Of a stretch of 64,000 nucleotides of DNA, positions 1 to 6,945 are shown piece by piece. This DNA comes from Gammaproteobacteria bacterium (GTDB taxonomy: Bacteria; Pseudomonadota; Gammaproteobacteria; Xanthomonadales; Wenzhouxiangellaceae). The position numbers and the translations under genes were made by a program. Position 1 is the first letter of the stretch; each line of letters starts with the position of its first letter. The notes beneath the pieces are model-generated. The model had not been told where the DNA came from. It did no database searches and saw nothing but the letters and a program-made list of their open reading frames with translations. The stretch covers positions 1 to 64,000 of the forward strand of contig PXBD01000030.1 of the NCBI GenBank assembly GCA_003565625.1. The letters run 5' to 3'.

Positions 1-75
1 GCCGCCTGGTAGCTGTCGTGATGGGGGTGGTTCACGAAAGCTGCCCTCGAGAACCGCTTCAGAGCCCTATGAGAA

Positions 76-357
76 TCAGCGGGTATTCGGGTCCCGGAAT
101 TCGTGCCAGACACGCCAGAGTTCGATAACGTCACCCTTGATCGAGTAGATCAGCAGGTAAGGAGTTTTGTCGACATGCCACTCGCGGGAGTCCTCGTCCT
201 CACCGACACGGCCAATACGGGGGTACTGAAGCAGCACTTCAGTCGCCTCAACGATGCGCTGGGCTGACTGGCGGGCGGCTTCTGGATTTTCCTCGGCGAT
301 GTGGTCGTGGGCTTGTTGGAAGTCAGCCAGGGCCAGCCGGGTCCAGCGTAGCTTCAA
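76..357 (-). CDS. RelE/ParE-family toxin
   Basis: A 93-residue protein with the compact RelE/ParE toxin shape: an N-terminal strand followed by the helical hairpin (LADFQQAHDHIAEENPEAA), the IGR segment after the second helix (LLQYPRIGR), and the C-terminal strands ending in a YLLIYSI core and a WRVWHEFRDP tail. Family members either cleave mRNA on the ribosome or inhibit gyrase; which applies here cannot be told from sequence. Its start overlaps the stop of the upstream gene by 4 nt (ATGA), the usual antitoxin-then-toxin arrangement. Length is normal for the family and there is no sign of truncation. The family call is solid, the target unknown. Confidence 0.85.
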   Translation of the reverse strand: MKLRWTRLALADFQQAHDHIAEENPEAARQSAQRIVEATEVLLQYPRIGRVGEDEDSREWHVDKTPYLLIYSIKGDVIELWRVWHEFRDPNTR

Positions 358-548
358 ACCTCGACTCCGTATTTGGCGAACACGCGGCGAACGTCTTCGT
401 CACTGGCAAATTCCCCACAGGCAGCTGCGCGCTTGCCTTCCTCCACCGCGCTCAGAAACCGCAGACGCTCGATAACGTCTTCGATGCTCGCATCCTCCGG
501 CAATTGCTCAGCCAGGGTGTGCAGGGTTTCTCGGGTATTGGCAACCAT
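354..548 (-). CDS. Antitoxin partner of the RelE/ParE toxin
   Basis: A 64-residue acidic protein directly upstream of and overlapping the toxin gene by 4 nt, so the two are translationally coupled. The sequence (helical start, then EDASIEDVIERLRFLSAVEEGKRAA and a C-terminal segment with EFASDEDVRRVFAKYGV) resembles short antitoxins that wrap RelE/ParE toxins; I do not recognise a named DNA-binding fold in it. A TAGAAT hexamer on the minus strand at 556-561, only about 8 nt before the ATG, could be a -10 box producing a nearly leaderless mRNA. The role is inferred mainly from its position. Confidence 0.7.
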   Translation of the reverse strand: MVANTRETLHTLAEQLPEDASIEDVIERLRFLSAVEEGKRAAACGEFASDEDVRRVFAKYGVEV

Positions 549-755
549 GGGTTTTATTCTACTACGCGTTCGTCGGGCTGATTCAGGCCGGGTTTACGCG
601 CAATGGCTGGTGCCGGCCGATGGGTTCCCCTCTATGCGCCCCCACTCTGCAGGATGTCCACCGGACCCCCCGGTAGCAGACAACGCCCGGTAATCCCCCC
701 TTTTGTAATTGAGCGAAAAAGTACATCCCCAGACCGCCATAGGTCTTTCTGGTTT

Positions 756-1196
756 TCAACGCCCCAGTCGCTCATCGATCGCCTTGAGCATCCCGTCGAA
801 TGCTTTCTCACCGGCCCTGGCCGCCGGTCCGGACATCCACCGTCCAATCAGCGGAATCCGGATTCGAAACATGGAGGTCCAGGTCACCTCTGTGCCTTGC
901 GCGGTCTCCTGCAGTCGGATACTGCCCAGTTGATGTTCGATCGGTGGGCGTGAGCGCAGGATTTTGTAGTCCATCCGGTGCGGCGGGTCGAAGGCGGTGA
1001 TCTCTTCTTCAAACCAGACGGCGCCCAGACCAATGCGGCGCACCGCGCCCAGGCCGTTGGGGCTGTCGCTGCCGGCTTTGAGCAGGCGCGCGTCTTTGAT
1101 TCCTTTGAACGCGCTGTAGCCGGCATGGTCACTTAGCAGCGCAAAGACCGCGTCGATCGGTGCGGGGATCATGCGTCTGACAAGGATGGTTGTCAT
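756..1196 (-). CDS. SRPBCC-family (START-like fold) protein
   Basis: About 146 residues from the ATG at 1196, which I prefer to the ATG at 1229 because the family fold begins at TTILVRRMIPAPIDAVFALL. The layout is that of a SRPBCC/polyketide-cyclase-like ligand-binding barrel: first strand and helix (PAPIDAVFALLSDHAGY), middle strands (VWFEEEITAFDPPHRMDYKIL), then a final long helix with the carboxy-terminal FDGMLKAIDERLG. Such proteins bind hydrophobic ligands; no substrate can be assigned. It stands alone, with no operon partner in close proximity. No signal peptide is seen, so it is probably cytoplasmic. Confidence 0.75.
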   Translation of the reverse strand: MTTILVRRMIPAPIDAVFALLSDHAGYSAFKGIKDARLLKAGSDSPNGLGAVRRIGLGAVWFEEEITAFDPPHRMDYKILRSRPPIEHQLGSIRLQETAQGTEVTWTSMFRIRIPLIGRWMSGPAARAGEKAFDGMLKAIDERLGR

Positions 1197-1491
1197 GGGA
1201 GTCGGCGGGCTGCTGGCCGTGCTTTCCATCTACGGTAGCAGAACCTCTCGCAGCCTGGTAAGCCGCCCATTGCTAACAGAGCGCAAAAGCAGTGCTCAGG
1301 CCGCCATGGCCAATCACCACAGCCACGGCACCGTTCCATTCCTCGAAGGAGGTGGCTTTCTGCAGGATTGCCAGTTCGCCTTCAGTGAATGCGGCCATGA
1401 ATCGGGTCTCCATTGGTAGCAGGGTTTGCGCCAGTCGTGGCGGGTGCACGGACTGCGGTAGCATTGCCAGTGCCGACCAGCCGGGCCTCAA
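1197..1491. other. Intergenic stretch without a recognised gene
   Basis: The stretch between the SRPBCC gene and the DUF6508 gene. A minus-strand open frame of about 41 codons (start near 1398, stop at 1273) exists but matches no family I know and has no visible ribosome-binding site. It presumably carries the promoters of the two divergent flanking genes; no clear -35/-10 pair or hairpin terminator was found by eye. Confidence 0.4.
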
Positions 1492-1908
1492 ATGCCAATG
1501 AACACGGAACTGCCGAGTCGAGAGCAGATGGATGATCTGCTGGCCTTCCTCCCTCGCCTCTATAGTGATGATCAGCCGCTCATCCAAAATTGGCACGGCG
1601 GAGCCGGAGGCGCGGGCGAGCCCGGTGTTTGGCCTTACCCGGAATACGCTGGCGTCGTGGTCGAATTTTTCCGGGCTGCTTCGGCCGCGTGCTGGAACGA
1701 TTACGAGTACGACCCGTCATCTGCCGGCCCGATGCTCAAGGAGCCAGGCTTCGTCGAATCTGCCGATCTGAGCCAGATCAGAACCGTCCTGACCTACTGC
1801 GTGCGCGGTGAGCGGTTCTGCGATGGTTTCTGGGCCGGCGTGATTGAAGACGGGCATATCCGGCGGATTCTGGAGCGGCTGGCGGAGCTCAGGCCTGCGA
1901 TGGCCTAA
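1492..1908 (+). CDS. DUF6508 domain-containing protein
   Basis: 138 residues matching the small DUF6508 family: an N-terminal helix (EQMDDLLAFLPRLYSDD), the WPYPEYAGVVVEFFRAA core, the CWNDYEYDP motif and a C-terminal HIRRILERLAEL helix. The family's function is unknown; members are scattered in bacterial accessory regions. The start may be either of two in-frame ATGs at 1492 and 1498. It stands alone in a patch enriched in toxin-antitoxin genes, which fits acquisition by transfer, though that is inference from context only. Confidence 0.7.
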   Translation: MPMNTELPSREQMDDLLAFLPRLYSDDQPLIQNWHGGAGGAGEPGVWPYPEYAGVVVEFFRAASAACWNDYEYDPSSAGPMLKEPGFVESADLSQIRTVLTYCVRGERFCDGFWAGVIEDGHIRRILERLAELRPAMA

Positions 1909-2000
1909 TAGCGCCCACTTTGAGACCCATTCTGGCGGCTGACCCATAGACTATGGGTCGGGCGGTCGCATATGGACCCAGACTTTGTCGCGCTCACTCC

Positions 2001-2684
2001 TCACCCATCCAGTTCCCGCTTCTCATACACCGTGACGATCTGGCGCCCGTCCCAGACGCAGCATAGATGTCGCTCCTGGCGGGGGTTCGAGAGCAGGGGT
2101 GGGCGGAACACGGCGACGCACTCGCCGTCCTCGCGGCGCACGCTGTCGTAGGCGATCCCGTTCGAGCCGTTATTTCTGAGCGATCTCGCCAGGTGCTGAG
2201 CATCAGCGTAGTGGTGCCTGTCGTAGACGTCAGGATAAGCATCCTGTTTTCCGCGCAGCTCATGCAGCGCGCCGACCAGGTCGACCAGGTAGACGCGCAT
2301 GTCCAGCTCCATGCGCCCCTGGGCGGTCGCGCGCATGAAGCGTTCGCGGTGATAACTGGTTTCGGCGATTGCGGTTTGGAGATTGCTGGCGGCATAGAAC
2401 ACGCCGTAGGTTCCATCGCTAAACCGGCTGCCATCGGGGTTGCGATGGGTGAAGGCGGCCATGATGATGCTGGTGTCTGGGCCGCTGATCCTGTCCTCTG
2501 GCGCAACCAGGCTGATTTCACCTACTTGATCACGCAGACGCGGGTTGCTCAGCGATTCAAGCTCGAAGATGGCCTCGAGATCGTCCGGCTCGGTCACCCG
2601 CTCAAACAGCTGAATGGGCGGAAAGCGACTCGGGATAATCCTCCAGCATGGCTTCCACTCGATACAGGTGATCGGAAGCGTCAT
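2001..2684 (-). CDS. RES-domain toxin (NAD+-degrading)
   Basis: 227 residues with a RES domain: the early Arg in FERVTEPDDL, the GTYGVFYAASNLQTAIAETSYH block containing the conserved Tyr and Glu, and the later NGIAYDSVRREDGECVAVF segment with the conserved Ser. RES toxins of RES-Xre systems degrade NAD+ (as for MbcT and Pseudomonas putida Res). The gene follows its Xre antitoxin with a 4-nt overlap. Length is at the usual size for the family, and no key segment appears lost, so it is likely functional. The enzymatic activity is inferred from the family. Confidence 0.88.
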   Translation of the reverse strand: MTLPITCIEWKPCWRIIPSRFPPIQLFERVTEPDDLEAIFELESLSNPRLRDQVGEISLVAPEDRISGPDTSIIMAAFTHRNPDGSRFSDGTYGVFYAASNLQTAIAETSYHRERFMRATAQGRMELDMRVYLVDLVGALHELRGKQDAYPDVYDRHHYADAQHLARSLRNNGSNGIAYDSVRREDGECVAVFRPPLLSNPRQERHLCCVWDGRQIVTVYEKRELDG

Positions 2685-3097
2685 GCCCAGCCGCCGCGTT
2701 GCGCGTCAAGGTACTCGCGGACGACATACAGGTCGGCAACCTGCCCGGACAGCATTCGACCCAGCGCCGAGCGCCCCCCGAATAGCGGAGCCTCGTTGGG
2801 CCGCTTGACCCAGGCGTCAGCAGCCGCTTCGTCCGGCAGCAGAATCTGCAGGGCCTTGTAGATGCCGAGGATGTAGGAGATGCGCTCCAGCGTGTCTTTC
2901 GGCAGGTTCGTGTTGGGATCCTTCTTCCACTTGAAGAAGGTCGAGCGCGCGGTCACGCCCAGCAGTGCCATCTGCTCGTCGACCGCAAGGCCCCATTGTT
3001 CGGCAATGCGAAAGAAAGTCCGCAGCGCCGGGCCGGAAAGACGCTTGCGATCGATCGCGGGTGCTGCTTTTGGGGATGCACTCATCGCTGGATCCAT
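2681..3097 (-). CDS. Xre/MbcA/ParS-family antitoxin
   Basis: 138 residues (or 134 from the second ATG at 3085). The N-terminal half is an Xre-like HTH (LRTFFRIAEQWGLAVDEQMALLG, TARSTFFKWKKDPNT), followed by the helix pair KDTLERISYILGIYKALQILL and the C-terminal DUF2384-type toxin-binding region (FGGRSALGRMLSGQVADLYVVREYLDAQRGG). It neutralises the RES protein encoded immediately downstream and, as in known RES-Xre pairs, most likely represses its own promoter through the inverted repeat at 3118-3137. The pair is complete and looks intact. Confidence 0.88.
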   Translation of the reverse strand: MDPAMSASPKAAPAIDRKRLSGPALRTFFRIAEQWGLAVDEQMALLGVTARSTFFKWKKDPNTNLPKDTLERISYILGIYKALQILLPDEAAADAWVKRPNEAPLFGGRSALGRMLSGQVADLYVVREYLDAQRGGWA

Positions 3098-3114
3098 AGG
3101 TGTTTGTTAAGGCA

Positions 3115-3137
3115 ATTATAGTCCATATGCGGACTAT
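3115..3137 (-). promoter_or_regulatory. Promoter -10 and inverted-repeat operator of the RES-Xre operon
   Basis: On the minus strand a perfect -10 hexamer TATAAT lies at 3115-3120. It overlaps one arm of a perfect 7-bp inverted repeat, ATAGTCC (3118-3124) - 6 nt - GGACTAT (3131-3137). The site is about 20 nt upstream of the Xre start codon. A repressor bound here would block RNA polymerase, so this is the natural autoregulatory operator for the HTH antitoxin. No good -35 box is evident. Confidence 0.7.
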
Positions 3138-3398
3138 GAGCGGAAGTGACCACCTCGGAACCAGCATGCGATCAAGCTTTCGCCCGCCGCAGTCTTGGCG
3201 GGTCATTTTCATAATCCCATCAATATGGATATGTGGCGATGAGAACAACGCTGGAACCGCCCGATGACCTGGTGCGCGGGGTAAAGATCCGCGACCCCTG
3301 TCTGCGGGTCGATCCGGAGCCGCGACCATATATTGATCAATCGCCGAGGTGCTGCGGGGGGATTGCAAGCAGTCGGAGCATTCCAGGGGCTGTCCGCA

Positions 3399-3590
3399 TC
3401 AGAGCAAGGCCTCGAGCCCTTTGCGTTCGACCAGATTCAAGAGCTTGAGCGAGGGGCCGCCGGGCTTCTTGTCACCGGCCTCCCATTCCTGAACCGTCGC
3501 AAGGCCGGTGTTCAGCACCGCGGCAAAGTCGAGGATTCGCGCCTGAACCGACCGGTACTCGCCAGGTTTAATGAGGCGACCTGCTCGCCT
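3399..3590 (-). pseudogene. Relic of a HigA-type HTH antitoxin (3' part)
   Basis: Translating the minus strand from about 3578 down to the stop at 3399-3401 gives the C-terminal half of a HigA-like HTH antitoxin: IKPGEYR, then DFAAVLNTGLATVQEWEAG, DKKPGGPSLKLLNLVERKG and LEALL before the stop. In intact relatives a further stretch of HTH sequence separates the IKPGEYR motif from the FAAVLNT helix; here it is shortened to a few residues. There is no start codon in this frame after the upstream stop at 3591. No toxin gene adjoins it. It therefore reads as a decayed remnant; family likeness is from memory of the motif. Confidence 0.55.
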
Positions 3591-3772
3591 TCAGCCTTGG
3601 CCGCCTGCGCCGGTCGAACTTTCGGCTCGGGCAACAGCACCTCCAGCCGCTCCAGCAAATCCAGCTCTCGCAGTACCCGCAGCAACGTTTTCGTGTGCGT
3701 GGTGTCTCCGGCCTCCAGCCGTTCCAGTGTCCGCTTCCGGAAACAATTGATAGCCGGAATGCAATTGTTCAC
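3591..3772 (-). pseudogene. Relic of a HipB-like/Xre HTH regulator
   Basis: The minus-strand frame that starts at 3772 contains the end of an HTH and the conserved follow-on helix found in HTH regulators encoded next to HipA-like kinases: RTLERLEAGDTTHTKTLLRV then LRELDLLERLEVLLPEPKVRP. The N-terminal half of the HTH (first two helices) is missing, and the frame degenerates after about 3590 while a different frame picks up a HigA-like sequence. No HipA gene is present. I read it as the middle part of a broken regulator gene whose 3' side abuts another antitoxin relic. Confidence 0.5.
3742..3769. repeat. Inverted repeat AACAATTG-N12-CAATTGTT
   Basis: A perfect 8-bp inverted repeat (arms 3742-3749 and 3762-3769) lies between the HTH relic and the diguanylate cyclase start. 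It could be the old operator of the decayed HTH gene or a regulatory site of the cyclase gene. No evidence decides between them. Confidence 0.4.
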
Positions 3773-3823
3773 CTGCGCTCATGTCATAGTGACAAGACAC
3801 GAACAAAAGGGATCAGGGCGGCA

Positions 3824-4744
3824 GTGGATATCTCCTACGACAGTCTGCGCGCATTTTTGGCTGCCCTGCCCGATCCGGTGTTCATCATCGCGAAGTCTGG
3901 CCGCTATGCCGGTCTGTTCGGCGGCGCCGACAGCCGCTATTACCATGACGGCTCTCACCTGATCGGATTGTCGCTGCACGACGTACTGCCAGCGGACAAG
4001 GCGGAAGACTTCCTGCGGCAGATCGCGGTTTGTCTGGAGGAGCAACGCCTGGTGATCTTCGAGTATGGCTTGAGCGGGCCGGATGTTGCCGGGCTGGATG
4101 AAACCCGGGGCCCAACCGGGGAGATTCGTTTCCAGGGCCATCTTTCGCCCTTCAGGGCGCTAGTCGAGGGGGAACAGGCGGTGATCTGGGTGGCCCGAAA
4201 CATCACCGAACGGCACCTGCTCGAGGAACAACTCCGCCACAACAGCGAAACCGACCCCCTGACGGGCCTCTACAACCGGCGTCGTTTCCTGACCGAAGTC
4301 ACCGAGCGTTTGAATGAGTTCCAGCGCTACGGCCAGCCAGCATCCCTCATCATGCTGGATATCGATCACTTCAAGCAGATCAATGATTCGTTTGGCCACC
4401 AGGAGGGGGATCGGGTGATTTGCCGGGTTTGCGAACTGTGGCGGCAACAACTGCGCGAAGTGGATGTCTTTGCCCGTTTCGGAGGCGAGGAGTTCACTGT
4501 CTTGCTGCCACACACACCGCTGGCGTCGGCAGCAGCAAGCACTGAACGTTTGCGCACAGCGGTCGAACAGCAGGGCAAAGACGATCCGAACCGTCCGGCC
4601 CCGACCATCAGTCTGGGGGTTGGATGCTTTGTCGAAGGCGATACGGTTGATTCCCTGATCGCCCGCGTTGATGCCGCCCTGTACCGGGCAAAGAGTGCCG
4701 GGCGGAACAGGGTCGAACTGCAGGAAGAGCCGCTTCCGGCCTGA
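3824..4744 (+). CDS. PAS-GGDEF diguanylate cyclase
   Basis: 306 residues from the GTG at 3824. An upstream ATG at 3695 lies inside the decayed HTH gene, so I do not use it. Residues 1-130 form a PAS-like sensor (LRAFLAALPDPVFIIAKSGRY ... WVARNITERHLLEEQL), linked directly to a GGDEF domain (DPLTGLYNRRRF, LDIDHFKQINDSFGH). The active-site loop is GGEEF at residues 220-224. An RxxD inhibitory site (R211-D214) stands five residues before it, so product feedback inhibition by c-di-GMP is expected. No membrane segment is visible, so it should be a cytosolic sensor. The start is the least certain element. Confidence 0.85.
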   Translation: MDISYDSLRAFLAALPDPVFIIAKSGRYAGLFGGADSRYYHDGSHLIGLSLHDVLPADKAEDFLRQIAVCLEEQRLVIFEYGLSGPDVAGLDETRGPTGEIRFQGHLSPFRALVEGEQAVIWVARNITERHLLEEQLRHNSETDPLTGLYNRRRFLTEVTERLNEFQRYGQPASLIMLDIDHFKQINDSFGHQEGDRVICRVCELWRQQLREVDVFARFGGEEFTVLLPHTPLASAAASTERLRTAVEQQGKDDPNRPAPTISLGVGCFVEGDTVDSLIARVDAALYRAKSAGRNRVELQEEPLPA

Positions 4745-4874
4745 AAGCTTGAGTGACTGCGGAATTGATTCCGGCTGGACGTCGCCGTGCCGGCGCCGCG
4801 GGCGCCACGGGCGAAAAAGCGCCAAGTCCCGGCTTGCAGTACTATGCACCCCTTTATTCTCTGGACGTAAAACC

Positions 4875-6917
4875 ATGCGTCGTAGTCTTTTTTTTGTTGT
4901 GATCCTGACTCTGGCCTCTGTTTTCCCGGCTGCCGCCGGAGTCCAGGCGCAGAACCATCCAAACGAGAGGTTGATCGTGCTGGCCTCGGGTACGCCGGTC
5001 GGTCAGCTTGAAGTGCGGCGCAGCGCAAATGCGTTCGAAATCGACTACGAGTTTCGCAACAACGGCCGAGGGCCGACCCTGGCTGAGCGCATAGAGCTCG
5101 ATGCTGAGGGCTTCCCGGTGGCCTGGCGCATCGAGGGCCACACTACATTCGGTAACCCGGTTGATGAATGGTTGGCGGTCGACAACGGCAGTGCGCGCTG
5201 GCAAGACACCACGGGACAGACCGAGACCCCTCTGGCGTCGCCAGCGCTCTACGTGCCTCAGAATGCCAGCCCGTACAGCCTGGCCATTGCCGCCCCGGTG
5301 CTGCTGGCCAGCGAGTCGCGCAGCGTGGCCGCGCTGCCCGGCGGTGAATTGCGTCTCACCGAGCTTGAGCAGCTGAGCGTCACCGGCAATGGGCACGATC
5401 AGGAAATCACCGCCTACGCTTTATCCGGGACCAGCCTCAATCCCACCTATTTCCTGATGGACGGCGAACGCTTTTTCGGCATGATCAGCCCACGTTTCAG
5501 CATCCTGCCGCAGGGCTTCGAAGACGAGGACGAACGGCTGCGCCAACGTGCCGCCGACTATGGTGCCGAGCGCTTTGCCGCCATGCAGGCCCGCCATGCC
5601 CGCAACTTCGAGGGTGGCCTGCGCATCCGTAACGTGCGCGTATTCGATCCAATCACTGAAATCCTGGGCGATCCAGTCTCGGTGGTGGTCAAGGGCAAAC
5701 GGATTCACGCCATCGAAGCCCTGGAGCAGCCTACCGCCCACGGCGAGGCCGAGGTCGACGGCGCCGGCGGCACCCTGTTGCCGGGCATGTTCGAGATGCA
5801 CGGTCACCTCGGGGAAACCGCGGCCATGCTCAACATCCTGGCCGGTGTCACCAGCGTACGCGACATGGGCAACAACAATGAAGTGCTGGACGCCCTGATC
5901 GACAACATAGGATCCGGACGGGTGGCCGGGCCGCGCGTGTATCGCAGCGCCTTCATCGAGGGACGCAGTCCGTTCAACTCCAACAACGGCAAGCTGGTGT
6001 CCACTCAGGAGGAAGCCGTGGCTGCCGTGGTCGAGTACGCCGAGCGCGGCGGATTTCACCAGATCAAGATCTACAACTCCATGCAGCCGGAGTGGGTGCC
6101 GGCCGTCATCGCCGAAGCTCGCGACCACGGCCTGCGCGTGACCGGACATATCCCGGCCTTCACCAACGCCGACACCATGGTCGAAGCCGGCTACAACGAG
6201 ATCATCCACATCAACCAGCTCATGCTGGGCTGGGTGCTGGGGCCGGACGAAGACACCCGCACGTTGCTGCGCCTGACCGCCCTGCAGCGACTGCCGGATC
6301 TGGACCTGTCATCCGAGCCCGTGCAGCGCACGCTGGACGCCATGGTCGAGCGCGGCGTGAGCATCGACCCGACCCTGGCCATTCACGAACGCCTCTTGCT
6401 GTCGCGCAACGGCGAGGTCGACCCCGGTTCGGTCGACATCATCGACCACATGCCGGTGGCCGTGCAGCGCAGTGCCCGCAGCGCCATGGCCAGCATCGGC
6501 TCGCCGGAAGAAGACACCGCCTACCGCGGCGCTTTCGACCAGATCATCGCCACCTTGAGCCAGATGCGCGAGCGCGGCATCGTCATGGTGCCGGGCACCG
6601 ATCTGGGCGGCGGTTTGAGCTATCACCGCGAGCTGGAGCTGTACCAGCTGATCGGCATGCAGCCGGCCGAGATCCTGGCCTGGGCCAGCCATGGCATGGC
6701 CAGCTACCTGGGCGTCGACGATGAGCTGGGCCTGATCGAGCCGGGCTACCTGGCCGATTTCTTCCTGGTGCCGGGCGATCCGACAACCGACCTGAAAGCG
6801 ATCAAGACTGTGGCCATGGTGGTGGCTGACGGGCAGCTGTATTTCCCGGCCGAGGTCTACCCCGAGTTCGGGATCCGGCCGTTCGTTGACCCGCCTGTGC
6901 TGCACCTGCCCGAATAA
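4875..6917 (+). CDS. Exported amidohydrolase-family metal-dependent hydrolase
   Basis: 680 residues from the ATG at 4875, chosen because a signal peptide begins there (MRRSLFFVVILTLASVFP, cleavage near AGVQA-QN). Residues about 30-230 form an extra N-terminal beta-rich domain. The amidohydrolase barrel follows: EMHGHLGET supplies the HxH-type metal pair, the Lys in HQIKIYNSM is a candidate bridging lysine, VTGHIPAF and IIHINQ give the two later His, and PGTDLGGG the catalytic Asp. The C-terminal part (EPGYLADFFLVPGDP) is the usual composite beta-domain. It likely acts on a peptide-like or imide substrate in the periplasm; the substrate is unknown. The exported esterase gene follows 28 nt downstream. 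Confidence 0.85.
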   Translation: MRRSLFFVVILTLASVFPAAAGVQAQNHPNERLIVLASGTPVGQLEVRRSANAFEIDYEFRNNGRGPTLAERIELDAEGFPVAWRIEGHTTFGNPVDEWLAVDNGSARWQDTTGQTETPLASPALYVPQNASPYSLAIAAPVLLASESRSVAALPGGELRLTELEQLSVTGNGHDQEITAYALSGTSLNPTYFLMDGERFFGMISPRFSILPQGFEDEDERLRQRAADYGAERFAAMQARHARNFEGGLRIRNVRVFDPITEILGDPVSVVVKGKRIHAIEALEQPTAHGEAEVDGAGGTLLPGMFEMHGHLGETAAMLNILAGVTSVRDMGNNNEVLDALIDNIGSGRVAGPRVYRSAFIEGRSPFNSNNGKLVSTQEEAVAAVVEYAERGGFHQIKIYNSMQPEWVPAVIAEARDHGLRVTGHIPAFTNADTMVEAGYNEIIHINQLMLGWVLGPDEDTRTLLRLTALQRLPDLDLSSEPVQRTLDAMVERGVSIDPTLAIHERLLLSRNGEVDPGSVDIIDHMPVAVQRSARSAMASIGSPEEDTAYRGAFDQIIATLSQMRERGIVMVPGTDLGGGLSYHRELELYQLIGMQPAEILAWASHGMASYLGVDDELGLIEPGYLADFFLVPGDPTTDLKAIKTVAMVVADGQLYFPAEVYPEFGIRPFVDPPVLHLPE

Positions 6918-6945
6918 GGTGCATGCGACTCGAGAGTTTTTTCTT

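Noticed and set aside
1273-1596. 107-codon minus-strand frame ahead of the DUF6508 gene
   Set aside because: Overlaps the DUF6508 start, unrecognised, and no ribosome site near its candidate ATGs.
3239-3330. Possible VapB-like start (MRTTLEPPDDLV)
   Set aside because: Likeness covers only about 15 residues and could be chance; kept only as a comment in the TA-decay finding.
3782-3794. Palindrome TGTCA-TAG-TGACA
   Set aside because: Short and close to the stronger 8-bp repeat at 3742-3769; no independent support as an operator.
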